64,000 bases of DNA from Flavilitoribacter nigricans DSM 23189 = NBRC 102662 (GTDB lineage Bacteria > Bacteroidota > Bacteroidia > Chitinophagales > Saprospiraceae): assembly GCF_002646595.1 (NCBI RefSeq), contig NZ_PDUD01000048.1, positions 35,920 to 99,919 of the forward strand. The letters are read 5' to 3'. A model generated the notes under the pieces. The model had not been told where the DNA came from. It was given only the letters and a program-made list of their open reading frames with translations, and ran no database searches. Both the position numbers and the translations under genes were made by a program. This document shows positions 33,683 to 42,472 of the stretch, one piece after another (position 1 is the first letter of the stretch; each line of letters begins with the position of its first letter).

Positions 33683-35509
33683 TTAGTGGTTATGAATATT
33701 CGGTGGAGGTGCAGCCGCTACCTGTGCAGTAGAAATTTTAAAATCTTTATCAATAAAAACTTCCACGGAGCCGCAACTCAGCATTTGATCTCCGAAATAA
33801 GGATTTCGGATAGTTTCCTCCTTGCTGATCCAGTCCGCTCCCTTATTATCGAAGGCCATCGGGCAATGCTGTACATAGTAGGTTCCCTCAGAAACCCCAA
33901 AGACCTTCAGGGCATTGATCAGCGCCTGAGAAAGAAAATCAAACTGTTCCCGTTGGGTTTCGATCTCCAAAAGTTGACTGATCTTATCACTGTGGGCCTG
34001 CAGCGCCTGGAGTTGCTCCATCCAATACATATGTGCTTCACCGGAAAGCAGAGACATATCGACGCTATTGAGTGCTGTTCCAACTTTAGCTGCCGCCGTT
34101 GCAGCCTGTTCCGCATCGGAGTTTACAAAAGCTTCTTTCAGGGAAAGGTACTGCCCCAGGAGATCGGCCAGTTGCTGCTTGAAAGCGATAGGAGTCTGGT
34201 CGGTATAATCCGGTAAATGCTCCTGATGGTCACTACCTTTGAGCATTACCTCCCTGTTCATCATGCTGGCCTGGTTATTAAGTTGGGCAGCCGCATCAAT
34301 GGCAAAATTACCGTAAGTGACTACTTCTTCTCCGGGTTCCAATCCACTTTGTACTACGTATTGATCCCCCAGTCTTTCTCCCAGTTCCACTTCACGGAAC
34401 CGGAAAGAAGGAATAGCGGTATCCTGAACTTTTATATACACTACCGAGCGAGTACCCGTCCACAAAATGGCCGATTTAGGCACCGTCAGTACCACACCCG
34501 ATTTGGTTTTATTTTGCAGATTTCCATATACCAGCATTTCCGGTTTCAGCAATCCATTAGGATTGCTGACTTCCGTTCTTAAGGAAGCCACCCTGGTCCT
34601 GGGGTTGATTACCGGATCGATAAAAGTAATGCGGGAGGAAAAAGTTCGGTTCGGCACGGCCGGAGTGGTGAACTCAATGCGATCGCCCACCGAAATCGTA
34701 GCCAGGTCCTCTTCGTAGGCATCAAACAGTACCCAGACCCGGCTCAGGTTCATCAGGTCGAACAAGGCTTCGCCCTGTCGAACGTAATCACCGACAGACA
34801 CCCGGCGGTTGGTTACTACTCCCGTAGCGTCCGCATAGACGGTAAAAGTTTCCTGGATCTCTCCTTTCTCCTCAATTGTAGCAATGGTCTCTTCCCCGAT
34901 CTTCCAGTAGCGGAGTTTATTGCGAGCAGATTCCACCAGTTTAGGGCTGGTAGATTGCAGGCGTAGTGCCTCCAATAATTCCTGCTGAGCGGTGACCAAT
35001 TCCGGAGAATACAGCGTAGCCAGCTTTTGTCCCTTGCGCACCGGTTCACCGGTAAAGGTGACGAACAGTTTTTCAATTCGGCCGGGCACATGAGCCACCT
35101 GGCTGGAAGCCAGACGTTCATCGGCTTGTACCTTGCCGCTCAAACGGGTAATCTTTTCTCCACCAGCATTACTTTCTTTACCGATAACGGTAGTTTGTAC
35201 ATTGGCGAGTTTCACCGCTTCCTCAGTCATTTCCAGCACCAGCGGATCATTGGACGTATTCTCCGAAAGCGGGATCAGGTCCATGCCGCAGATGGGACAG
35301 TCTCCCGGCTCGTTCTGCCGGATCTGCGGGTGCATGGAACAGGTCCAGATCTCGTCGCCTTCGGAAGTAAGCATGGCTTCTCCGGTATGATCGTGTTCTT
35401 CAACAAGTGTTTCACCCTTGCTTTCTCCGTCGGATATCCAGAAACCGAGGGCCAGGCCTAAAGCCAGGGCAACGACGGCAACGATGATGATATTGATATT
35501 TTTTTTCAT
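33683..35509 (-). CDS. cusB: CusB-like efflux adaptor with metal-binding head and DUF3347 tail
   Basis: The 608-aa protein has an N-terminal membrane anchor (residues 5-22). A heavy-metal-binding motif WTCSMHPQIRQNEPGDCPIC then GMDLIPL (about 55-80) follows, then a membrane-fusion-protein core (AHVPGRIEKLFVTFTGEPVR, LFDLMNLSRVWVLFDAYEED) and an RND-adaptor barrel. A full DUF3347 domain closes it (about 450-590, QHCPMAFDNKGADW, NPYFGDQMLSCG). It links CusA to CusC, and its terminal domains can capture periplasmic Cu(I)/Ag(I). It is 11 bp from the DUF2911 gene and 12 bp from the HMA gene. Confidence 0.93.
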   Translation of the reverse strand: MKKNINIIIVAVVALALGLALGFWISDGESKGETLVEEHDHTGEAMLTSEGDEIWTCSMHPQIRQNEPGDCPICGMDLIPLSENTSNDPLVLEMTEEAVKLANVQTTVIGKESNAGGEKITRLSGKVQADERLASSQVAHVPGRIEKLFVTFTGEPVRKGQKLATLYSPELVTAQQELLEALRLQSTSPKLVESARNKLRYWKIGEETIATIEEKGEIQETFTVYADATGVVTNRRVSVGDYVRQGEALFDLMNLSRVWVLFDAYEEDLATISVGDRIEFTTPAVPNRTFSSRITFIDPVINPRTRVASLRTEVSNPNGLLKPEMLVYGNLQNKTKSGVVLTVPKSAILWTGTRSVVYIKVQDTAIPSFRFREVELGERLGDQYVVQSGLEPGEEVVTYGNFAIDAAAQLNNQASMMNREVMLKGSDHQEHLPDYTDQTPIAFKQQLADLLGQYLSLKEAFVNSDAEQAATAAAKVGTALNSVDMSLLSGEAHMYWMEQLQALQAHSDKISQLLEIETQREQFDFLSQALINALKVFGVSEGTYYVQHCPMAFDNKGADWISKEETIRNPYFGDQMLSCGSVEVFIDKDFKISTAQVAAAPPPNIHNH

Positions 35510-35520
35510 GATATTATTTT

Positions 35521-36108
35521 TTAGCTACCGCTAACCGGCAACTCTACCTTTATTTTTTCCCAGGACACTGCGATCTTACCTGCTTTATCCATACCGGGGA
35601 TTACTTCGTATTGAAGCATTTCCACATTTTCGGATAGCAGCTGTGGTTGTACCGTGACCCGGAGTACATCCAGTGCCGGGTCGTAATCATCGGCCAGATG
35701 CTGCTCGTGATTTTTATTCAGGATCAGGACCCATTCCTGTTCACCGGGAATAGTGAAAAAACCATATTTCCCTTTGGGTATGGTTTCTCCATTGATCATC
35801 ACATCGGTAGAGAAATCGACCGATGTAGCCTTATGCGCCCCGGTCACCCAAACCTGATCATACGCCACCAGACCATTCCAGATATTGCGCCCCCGGACAC
35901 TGGGAGCTGAGTAATCAATATGGATATGGGTAGCACCGATATTGGCCATAGCCTGCATCCGCGGGCTTTTAGGTTTCGCGGTATTGGTTTCGCCGGAAGC
36001 TGGTTCCTGGTGTTGATGGGCTGCATGATCAGCTTCGTTCTGAGGCGTATTATTACAAGCCATGAAGATCAATCCGATCCATAAGAAGCAGGGCCATACG
36101 TTTTTCAT
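35521..36108 (-). CDS. DUF2911 lipoprotein
   Basis: ATG 36108 gives a 195-aa lipoprotein (lipobox MAC, Cys18) followed by a short His-rich linker (ADHAAHQHQEPAS) and a DUF2911 domain. The domain shows HIDYSAPSVRGRNIWNGLVA, VWVTGAHKATSVDFSTDVMI and IPKGKYGFFTIPGEQEWVLI. An upstream frame to 36177 lacks signal character. DUF2911 proteins are widespread in Bacteroidota and of unknown function; here it lies between cusC and cusB. Confidence 0.88.
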   Translation of the reverse strand: MKNVWPCFLWIGLIFMACNNTPQNEADHAAHQHQEPASGETNTAKPKSPRMQAMANIGATHIHIDYSAPSVRGRNIWNGLVAYDQVWVTGAHKATSVDFSTDVMINGETIPKGKYGFFTIPGEQEWVLILNKNHEQHLADDYDPALDVLRVTVQPQLLSENVEMLQYEVIPGMDKAGKIAVSWEKIKVELPVSGS

Positions 36109-36147
36109 AGTCAGTACATTTTTAATTATTAATGATAATGGGCTGAA

Positions 36148-36185
36148 AGTCGTAAGTCTTAATACGACTAACTGCACGAAGTGCT
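36148..36185. repeat. short intercistronic repeat at the cusC stop
   Basis: AGTCGTAAGTC faces ATACGACT (36148-36169), followed by GCACGAAGTGCT. Both elements match the outer arms and terminal hairpin of the 30219-30381 block. On the minus strand it begins within the cusC stop codon, as the other copy abuts the oxidase stop. Confidence 0.6.
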
Positions 36186-37449
36186 ATTCAAGAAGATATC
36201 GTTGAATACTACTCACGGCCAGGTGACTTTTCACGATGGCCTTTAGCATTTTCAGGTCGTAATCGATCAGTTCTCTTTCCAGGCGGAGTAATTCGTCAAA
36301 ATTACTGCCGGTCGTACTGTAGCTCGCTTGCAGGATCTCAATAGCGGAACGCGTAATTTGCTGCTGTCGTTGGTACAATTCCCGTTGCAGGCGGGCAGTT
36401 TCAAAGTCCGCATAGGCCCGTTCGATCGCAGCCGTAAAACGGTCCAGCACTTCATCTTTCTGATGCTCCAGGGCCTGGATCCGGAATTGTTCCTCTCTTT
36501 CTTTAGCCTTATATTGTTCCCGAAACAGGGGCACTTTCACGGTAGCCCTTAACTGCAAAATATCCCGGCCGTTGTTCGGCAATTCCATATCAGTACGCTG
36601 GTTGACCATGATATAATCCAGGCCTAGTCCGAACATGGGTTTACCGTTCAGTTCATTGACCTGGATCGCAGCCCGGGAAACCACCTGCTGCAAAGCGTAC
36701 ATGCGCAATACGGGGTGGTTGGTTTCGATACTGGCCAGTAAAGTATCCCGACTGAAGGGAATAGCCGCGAAGGCCAGGCTATCGGCCACCTGTACCGGGG
36801 TTCCCGCCGGCCGATGCAGCAATTGATTCAGGGTAGCCAGTGGATTGGTTTCGGAAATTTCCAGAATGCGCAGTTCCTGTTGCAACTCTTCCAACTTTAA
36901 CTGTACGCGCAGTACATCCGCCAGGGTAGCTCTTCCACTCTCTACTTTAATTCGAGCCAGCTCTTCCAGGGATTTAAGGAATTGCACATTGCGCTCGATG
37001 ATCATCCGGCTTTGCCGGATCCCGTACAACTGATAATAGGCCTCTTCTACCTGATAGTACAACTCCAGTCGACGGGCTGCAATGCGTTCGTAAAGCGCTT
37101 TGGCCTTGGCCAGTTCCAGCTCTTTCTTGCTATCGAGCGTTCCGAACCAGGGGAACATTTGAGTTGCGCCCAGGCGGAAGGACTGAGCGCCCAGCCGAGT
37201 CTCTACCGGTAGAGGAAAGACGCCCGCACCAATTTCCGGATCGGGTAATTGGCTTACCTGGGGAGCTCGCTCCAAGGCTGCCCGGTATTCACTGGTAAGC
37301 ATCTTTAGTTCAGGGTTGTTGTCGACCACTTCCTTTTTTAGTCGCTCAAGAGGAGCCGTTTGGGCAATGAGCAATGGACAATGGACAATGAGCAATGTGC
37401 AATGAACAATTAACAGTGTGCAATGCTTTACTTTATTGTTTTTTATCAT
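36184..37449 (-). CDS. cusC: TolC-family outer-membrane channel, CusC-like
   Basis: The 421-aa TolC-type protein has the two coiled-coil repeats of the family (AKALYERIAARRLELYYQVE, LVYQLYGIR-like AYYQLYGIRQSRMIIE; DVLRVQLKLEELQQELRIL; FDELLRLERELIDYDLKML). It forms the outer-membrane exit duct for the CusA-CusB pump. The signal peptide is peculiar: residues 8-29 read HCTLLIVHCTLLIVHCPLLI and are encoded by the minisatellite at 37365-37425. Its start overlaps the four-helix-bundle gene by 4 bp. Confidence 0.92.
   Translation of the reverse strand: MIKNNKVKHCTLLIVHCTLLIVHCPLLIAQTAPLERLKKEVVDNNPELKMLTSEYRAALERAPQVSQLPDPEIGAGVFPLPVETRLGAQSFRLGATQMFPWFGTLDSKKELELAKAKALYERIAARRLELYYQVEEAYYQLYGIRQSRMIIERNVQFLKSLEELARIKVESGRATLADVLRVQLKLEELQQELRILEISETNPLATLNQLLHRPAGTPVQVADSLAFAAIPFSRDTLLASIETNHPVLRMYALQQVVSRAAIQVNELNGKPMFGLGLDYIMVNQRTDMELPNNGRDILQLRATVKVPLFREQYKAKEREEQFRIQALEHQKDEVLDRFTAAIERAYADFETARLQRELYQRQQQITRSAIEILQASYSTTGSNFDELLRLERELIDYDLKMLKAIVKSHLAVSSIQRYLLE
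37365..37425. repeat. CAATG(A/G) minisatellite inside the cusC signal-peptide region
   Basis: About ten variants of a CAATGRRC/CAATGAGC unit (on the minus strand ATTGTTCATTG-like) run through codons 8-29 of cusC. The same family of units lies on the other side of the four-helix-bundle gene at 37801-37866. Confidence 0.85.
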
Positions 37450-37799
37450 GATTTTGAACTTTCGATGATTCTGAATAACATTCTGGCGATTTCCTCGGCA
37501 TCTGCGTGTAAACTTTCAAACTGTTCAGGGGAGAGGTATTCGGTTTCTTTCAGCAAGCGTAGCCAGTATTTTGTTTCTCTTACTTCTTTGTAAGCGATCG
37601 ACATTTTAGCCCGAAAATCCTTTTTGGTATAGCCCCCGACCGCTTCTTCAATATTCGCGCCAACCGAGGTACCCGACCGTAAAACCTGTTTGGCCAAAGT
37701 GAATTCTCTCTTCTCTTCCATCATGTACTTATAGAGCTTCACTATTCGGACTGCAAACGCAAAGCTCTTTTCTAAAACCGGATTATTTCGTTCACTCAT
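37446..37799 (-). CDS. four-helix-bundle protein (23S intervening-sequence protein family)
   Basis: A 117-aa protein whose whole length fits the family: KSFAFAVRIVKLYKYM, FTLAKQVLRSGTSVGANIEE, AVGGYTKKDFRAKMSIAYKE, RETKYWLRLLKETEYL, ARMLFRIIESSKS. Such proteins form pentameric helical bundles; roles are unsettled, though relatives occur in rRNA intervening sequences and as diversity-element accessory proteins. It separates cusA from cusC and is bracketed by two arrays of the same minisatellite, suggesting it arrived as a cassette. Confidence 0.92.
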   Translation of the reverse strand: MSERNNPVLEKSFAFAVRIVKLYKYMMEEKREFTLAKQVLRSGTSVGANIEEAVGGYTKKDFRAKMSIAYKEVRETKYWLRLLKETEYLSPEQFESLHADAEEIARMLFRIIESSKS

Positions 37800-37800
37800 A

Positions 37801-37866
37801 ATTGCTCATTGTCAATTGTTCATTGCTAATTGCTAATTGTTCATTGCCAATTGTTAATTCTCAATT
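37801..37866. repeat. ATTG(C/T)TCATTG minisatellite at the cusA 3' end
   Basis: A run of ATTGCTCATTGTCAATTGTT-like units fills the gap between the four-helix-bundle gene and cusA and supplies the last codons and stop of cusA (LRINNWQ). It is the partner of the array at 37365-37425. Confidence 0.85.
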
Positions 37867-40800
37867 TCCATTCCTGCCAAAGGGAATAAAGAACCGGCAC
37901 GGTAAACATGGTGATCATCTGCAAGGTCATACCCCCGAAGGAAGGAATGGCCATCGGCACCATGATATCTGCACCGCGACCGGTAGAGGTCAACACCGGG
38001 AGTAGAGCCAGAATGGTGGTGGCCGTCGTCATCATGGCCGGTCGTACCCGGCGCAGCCCCCCTTCCACTACTGCATCCCGGATACCAGGAATCGTATCCG
38101 GCTGATTATTTTTAAAACTATCTTGCAGGAAGGTAGCCACCAGCACCCCGTCATCGGTTGCGATCCCGAATAAGGCCAGGAAACCCACCCAGACCGCCAC
38201 ACTCAGGTTGATGGTGTGGATCTGGAAAAGCTCCCGCATATTGGTACCGAGAAAATTGAAATTCAGGAACCAATCGGTATCGTAGAGGCCGATCATGATG
38301 AAGCCACCGGCAAAAGCGATAAAAACACCGGTAAAGACCATGGCTGAAATGGTGACGGATTTGAACTGGAAATACAGGATGAGAAAAATGATCGCCAGTG
38401 CGATGGGCACCACCACACTCAAGCGTTTACTGGCCCGCACCTGTTGTTCGTAGGTCCCGGCAAAGCGGTAGCTAATACCGGCAGGCACTTCCAAGGTGCC
38501 TTCATCGATCAATTGCTGAAGGTAATTTTGGGCATTATGGACCACTTCTACTTCGGAATAATCCCCTTCACGGTCAAAAAGTACGTATCCGATGAGGAAA
38601 CCATCTTCACTTTTGATAGACTGGGGCCCCGGTTCATAGCGGATGGTCACCAATTCACCCAAGGGGATCTGCTGCCCGGTAGCCGTAGGCAGATAGATGC
38701 GTTTCAGTATTTCCGGATCATCGCGCAGTTCCCGGGGATAGCGAATACGGATCCCGTAGCGTTCCCGGCCTTCGACGGTTGTGGTCATGGTCATACCGCC
38801 GATGGCCGCTTCAATATACTGCTGGACCTTTTCGATGGTCAGACCGTGGCGGCTGATAGCGTCACGGTCAATGTCCAACAACATATAAGGTTTACCTACG
38901 ATCCGGTCGGCAAACACCGCCGCATCCTTCACGCCATCTACATCCTTCAGGTATTTTTCCAGTTCCAGACCGAAAGCTTCGATGGTGGGCAGGTCCGAGC
39001 CCTGGACCTTGATCCCCATGGGGGCCCGCATACCGGTCTGCAACATAACCAGTCGGGTTTCGATAGGTTGGAGTCTAGGAGCCGAAGTTACCCCGGGGAT
39101 CTTAGTGGCCTTGATAATCTCGTTCCAAATGTCATCAGGACTATTGATATGGTCCCGCCATTGTCGAAAGTATTGTCCGTTCTTATCCGGGATGAGTTCT
39201 CCGGCCTCGTCCCGGAGATATTCACCGTCTTCAAATTTAAAGCGGATCCGGTGACCTTCCACGTCAGTTTTGTATTCCGATTTGTACTGGATCACATTTT
39301 CGTACATGGACATCGGTGCGGGATCGAGGGCGCTGGTTACCCGGCCGGCTTTACCCACTACGGTCTCCACTTCCGGGATGGCCGTTACGGCCATATCCAG
39401 TAAACGCAGGTTTTTGATATTCTCCTGCATCCCGGAATGGGGCATGGCAGTAGGCATCAGCAAAAAGGAACCTTCATTAAGCGAAGGCATAAACTCCTCA
39501 CCGGTCTGCTGGAAGATCGTATACCCCTGGTAGACGATAAAACTCACCACCAAAAGAAACAGGATCTTGAACCGCAACAAAAAGCGGAGGATATTTTCAT
39601 AAAAGTAAATCACGACATAAAAAAGCCCGATCAGTCCTCCGGTCAGGATTACCACAAAGAGGAAATTGGTAAGACTACTTTTCGTTACGCCCAGCGGCAT
39701 CCAGACTGTAGCCAGCAACCAGGCAACAATGAGGGCATAGATGATGTTGGTGATCCAGGATAATATCTTAATGTTCCTTTCGGAACTGTAGCTTTGCATC
39801 CAGGTATTCAGCAAGCCTGCCAAGCCCACTACGGCGAGAATACTACCCAGGAAAGGTGCATAGCCGATAGCCAGGATCAGCCCTCCGATGAACGCGAGGC
39901 CGTTGCCGGCGTAAGTCAATGCTTTGTTTTTTGACCGGAAGGAAAATAGGGTGTGCGCCAGCGGTGGGATAATGGTGATGGCCACAATAATGGATGCCAC
40001 CAGGGCAAAGGTTTTGGTGAAAGCCAGCGGCCGGAACAACTTACCCTCAGCGGCCTGCATGGTAAATACCGGAATGAAGCTGATCACCGTGGTAGCTACG
40101 GCCGTGATCACCGCCGAGGCCACTTCCACGGTAGCCTCGTAGATACTCGTGAGCAGGCTCTCTCCGGGCGGCGCTTCCTCGATGCGTTTGACCATACTTT
40201 CGGTGAGTACGATCCCCATGTCGACCATCGTGCCGATAGCGATGGCAATACCGGACAGGGCTACAATATTGGCGTCCACTCCAAAATAACGCATGGCGAT
40301 GAAACACATCAGTACAGCCACCGGCAGTGTACTGGATATCAGCAGTGAAGACTTGAGGTTGAGCAGCATGAGAATCACCACAATGACCGTAATAAGCACC
40401 TCCAGGGTAAGGGCTTCTTCGAGCGTGCCGATGGTTTCATTAATCAGTTGGGTACGATCATAGAACGGCACGATCTCAACCTGTGAAACGGTTCCGTCAC
40501 TGAGGGTTTTAGTGGGCAGACCCGGTTCAATTTCGGCAATCTTAGCCTTTACATTTTCGATCACCTCCAGTGGATTGGCTCCATAACGAGCCACCACTAC
40601 CCCACCGACGGCTTCCGCCCCGGATTTATCCAATACCCCCCGCCGGGTAGCCGGGCCGATATTTACGCTAGCTACATCTCCAACCCGAAGCGGCACATTT
40701 TCATTGACCTTGATGACACTCTTCTCGATATCCTCCACTTTTTCCACATAACCCAGTCCGCGCACAAAGTATTCCGCCAGATTGATCTCGATGGTTTGTG

Positions 40801-41509
40801 CCCCAACATCGATATTACTGCTTTTGAGCGCCTTCATCACTTCTTCCAGCGTGATATTATTGGCTTTCATGGCGTTCGGATCAACGTCGACCTGGTACTC
40901 TTTTACGTAGCCGCCGATGGAGGCTACTTCCGAAACGCCTTCCGCCGAAGACAACCCATACCGTACGTAAAAATCCTGGATACTGCGCAATTCGTGCATA
41001 TCCCAACCACCAGTGGGTTTACCGTCTTTATCCCGTCCTTCCAGGGTATACCAATAGATTTGCCCCAGGGCGGTAGCATCCGGTCCCAGGGTAGGCTGCA
41101 CGCCATCAGGTAGCGTATTGGCCGGTAGCGAATTTAATTTTTCCAGAATACGGCTTCGGCTCCAGTAGAATTCTATATCCTCATTAAAAATGATGTAGAT
41201 ACTGGAGAAGCCGAACATGGAGTTACTCCTTATACTTTTCACGCCGGGAATGCCCAGGAGCGCTGTCGTTAAGGGATAACTGATCTGATCCTCCACATCT
41301 TGGGGAGAACGGCCCATCCATTTAGTAAATACGATTTGTTGATTTTCTCCGATATCGGGGATTGCATCTACAGCCACCGGATCGCGCGGCAATTCTCCCA
41401 AGCCAAAATCGAAAGGAGCCGTAGTGAGTCCCCAACCGACAAATAGTAGCAGTAATAAATAAGCGACTAGCTTATTTTCCAGGAAAAAGCGAATGAAATT
41501 ATTGAGCAT
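37841..41509 (-). CDS. cusA: heavy-metal RND efflux pump, CusA-like
   Basis: The 1222-aa HME-type RND pump starts MLNNFIRFFLENKLVAYLLL and has the periplasmic motif FTKWMGRSPQDVEDQISYPL. The proton-relay region is LSGIAIAIGTMVDMGIVLTE, and RYPRELRDDPEILKRIYLPT and the second-half ATDDGVLVATFLQDSF also match. It is longer than E. coli CusA because of an extra hydrophobic region (about residues 535-640, LAFIGGLILAIGYAPFLGSI), usual in Bacteroidota homologues. It exports Cu(I)/Ag(I) from periplasm or cytosol via CusB and CusC. The C-terminus runs into a minisatellite. Confidence 0.94.
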   Translation of the reverse strand: MLNNFIRFFLENKLVAYLLLLLFVGWGLTTAPFDFGLGELPRDPVAVDAIPDIGENQQIVFTKWMGRSPQDVEDQISYPLTTALLGIPGVKSIRSNSMFGFSSIYIIFNEDIEFYWSRSRILEKLNSLPANTLPDGVQPTLGPDATALGQIYWYTLEGRDKDGKPTGGWDMHELRSIQDFYVRYGLSSAEGVSEVASIGGYVKEYQVDVDPNAMKANNITLEEVMKALKSSNIDVGAQTIEINLAEYFVRGLGYVEKVEDIEKSVIKVNENVPLRVGDVASVNIGPATRRGVLDKSGAEAVGGVVVARYGANPLEVIENVKAKIAEIEPGLPTKTLSDGTVSQVEIVPFYDRTQLINETIGTLEEALTLEVLITVIVVILMLLNLKSSLLISSTLPVAVLMCFIAMRYFGVDANIVALSGIAIAIGTMVDMGIVLTESMVKRIEEAPPGESLLTSIYEATVEVASAVITAVATTVISFIPVFTMQAAEGKLFRPLAFTKTFALVASIIVAITIIPPLAHTLFSFRSKNKALTYAGNGLAFIGGLILAIGYAPFLGSILAVVGLAGLLNTWMQSYSSERNIKILSWITNIIYALIVAWLLATVWMPLGVTKSSLTNFLFVVILTGGLIGLFYVVIYFYENILRFLLRFKILFLLVVSFIVYQGYTIFQQTGEEFMPSLNEGSFLLMPTAMPHSGMQENIKNLRLLDMAVTAIPEVETVVGKAGRVTSALDPAPMSMYENVIQYKSEYKTDVEGHRIRFKFEDGEYLRDEAGELIPDKNGQYFRQWRDHINSPDDIWNEIIKATKIPGVTSAPRLQPIETRLVMLQTGMRAPMGIKVQGSDLPTIEAFGLELEKYLKDVDGVKDAAVFADRIVGKPYMLLDIDRDAISRHGLTIEKVQQYIEAAIGGMTMTTTVEGRERYGIRIRYPRELRDDPEILKRIYLPTATGQQIPLGELVTIRYEPGPQSIKSEDGFLIGYVLFDREGDYSEVEVVHNAQNYLQQLIDEGTLEVPAGISYRFAGTYEQQVRASKRLSVVVPIALAIIFLILYFQFKSVTISAMVFTGVFIAFAGGFIMIGLYDTDWFLNFNFLGTNMRELFQIHTINLSVAVWVGFLALFGIATDDGVLVATFLQDSFKNNQPDTIPGIRDAVVEGGLRRVRPAMMTTATTILALLPVLTSTGRGADIMVPMAIPSFGGMTLQMITMFTVPVLYSLWQEWKLRINNWQ

Positions 41510-41636
41510 GGTATAGCCATCTACTTTCTTTTTTAAATGTTCGCCCTGAAATGAATATGACTTCTAAGGTGAACCTAAACAGGGATAGCAACCAAAATGG
41601 ATACCCATTGAGGCTGCACAGAAAGAAAAGAGGATG

Positions 41637-42101
41637 CTATAAGCGGAAAGATTGGACGAGAACCGGAATGTCCCTAAGTAATAAGGGCGGTTTATACAAA
41701 GCGAAAGAAGGCTTCTTCCGCTCGATAGGGCTAGGATTAAAAAAAGTGAATACGAGCGCCACTACAAACTGTTGCAGCGGCTGACTGATGGAGTAATCTA
41801 CAATTTGCAGTTCCTGATCCTGGTCGGCCTGGAACTGAATGACTTTATTGTTGCAACAATCCTTTTTATCCAGGGAGTGAGCCTTATTTTGGGTCTTTTC
41901 TTCCTGGTGATGAGGATGGGAACACTTCTTCTCAGCTTTCGGATTGGCCAGTTCCAGGCAATCCTTCGCCTTACCGAAGAAATTAACCGATTTCAGATGA
42001 TCTCCGCAATAATGCATATCAATAGCAAAACCTACTGAGGTCGAGAACATCAGTATGGCTAAGCTAAAGGCTATGATGCGATATGTATTGGAGTTATTCA
42101 T
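41637..42101 (-). CDS. HYC_CC_PP family protein
   Basis: The 154-aa exported protein has the family signature DMHYCGDHLKSVNFFGKAKD (HYC) followed by KDCCNNKVIQFQ (CC) and a PSPIERKKPSFALYKPPLLL stretch (PP) near the C-terminus. It is found almost only in Bacteroidota, beside copper and silver efflux genes. The His/Cys words indicate copper binding. It is the first gene of the cus operon, 127 bp before cusA. Confidence 0.87.
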   Translation of the reverse strand: MNNSNTYRIIAFSLAILMFSTSVGFAIDMHYCGDHLKSVNFFGKAKDCLELANPKAEKKCSHPHHQEEKTQNKAHSLDKKDCCNNKVIQFQADQDQELQIVDYSISQPLQQFVVALVFTFFNPSPIERKKPSFALYKPPLLLRDIPVLVQSFRL

Positions 42102-42114
42102 ATTTAATCAAGTA

Positions 42115-42122
42115 CAAAAGTA
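42115..42122 (-). promoter_or_regulatory. TAnnTTTG-type -7 element before the cus operon
   Basis: On the minus strand TACTTTTG matches the Bacteroidota -7 consensus TAnnTTTG and lies 14 bp before the first codon of the HYC_CC_PP gene. No clear -33 element is visible, and the leader would be very short. The rest of 42102-42472 holds only the terminator at 42349-42385. Confidence 0.3.
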
Positions 42123-42348
42123 CAAAACTTAAGGGGATAGGGTCTTACATTATTTTGCAGGAGATTTATATTATTTTGTTTCAATGAAATTATTAAAAGG
42201 GATTATCATACACCTTTCTTAATGCAGTCCGCTTGTACAAAAGCCATCTTGAAGGCCTAGTGCCAATTGAGGATTTGTTGAATGTTCTTCATCCATCGTC
42301 CAGTCACAGTCAGCGGTTTAGTTCTCTGGCCCGTGGAAACGGAAAAGA

Positions 42349-42385
42349 GAGACAACAAAAGCCTGCCTCGGGGATTGAGGCAGGC
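42349..42385 (-). terminator. rho-independent terminator
   Basis: GCCTGCCTC (42361-42369) and GAGGCAGGC (42377-42385) form a 9-bp GC-rich stem. Read on the minus strand it is followed by TTTTGTTGTCT. It would end transcription of the pseudogene locus at 42473. Confidence 0.7.
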
Positions 42386-42472
42386 AATTCAATGCGCTCT
42401 ACAGCAATAATCCGTTTGGAGCTCAACACATGAGATTTGTACTTCAGGCTCACTCGTTGGCGTGATGATATG

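Noticed and set aside
37446..37799. Diversity-generating retroelement suggested by the four-helix-bundle (Avd-like) gene
   Set aside because: No reverse transcriptase, template repeat or variable repeat is visible around it.
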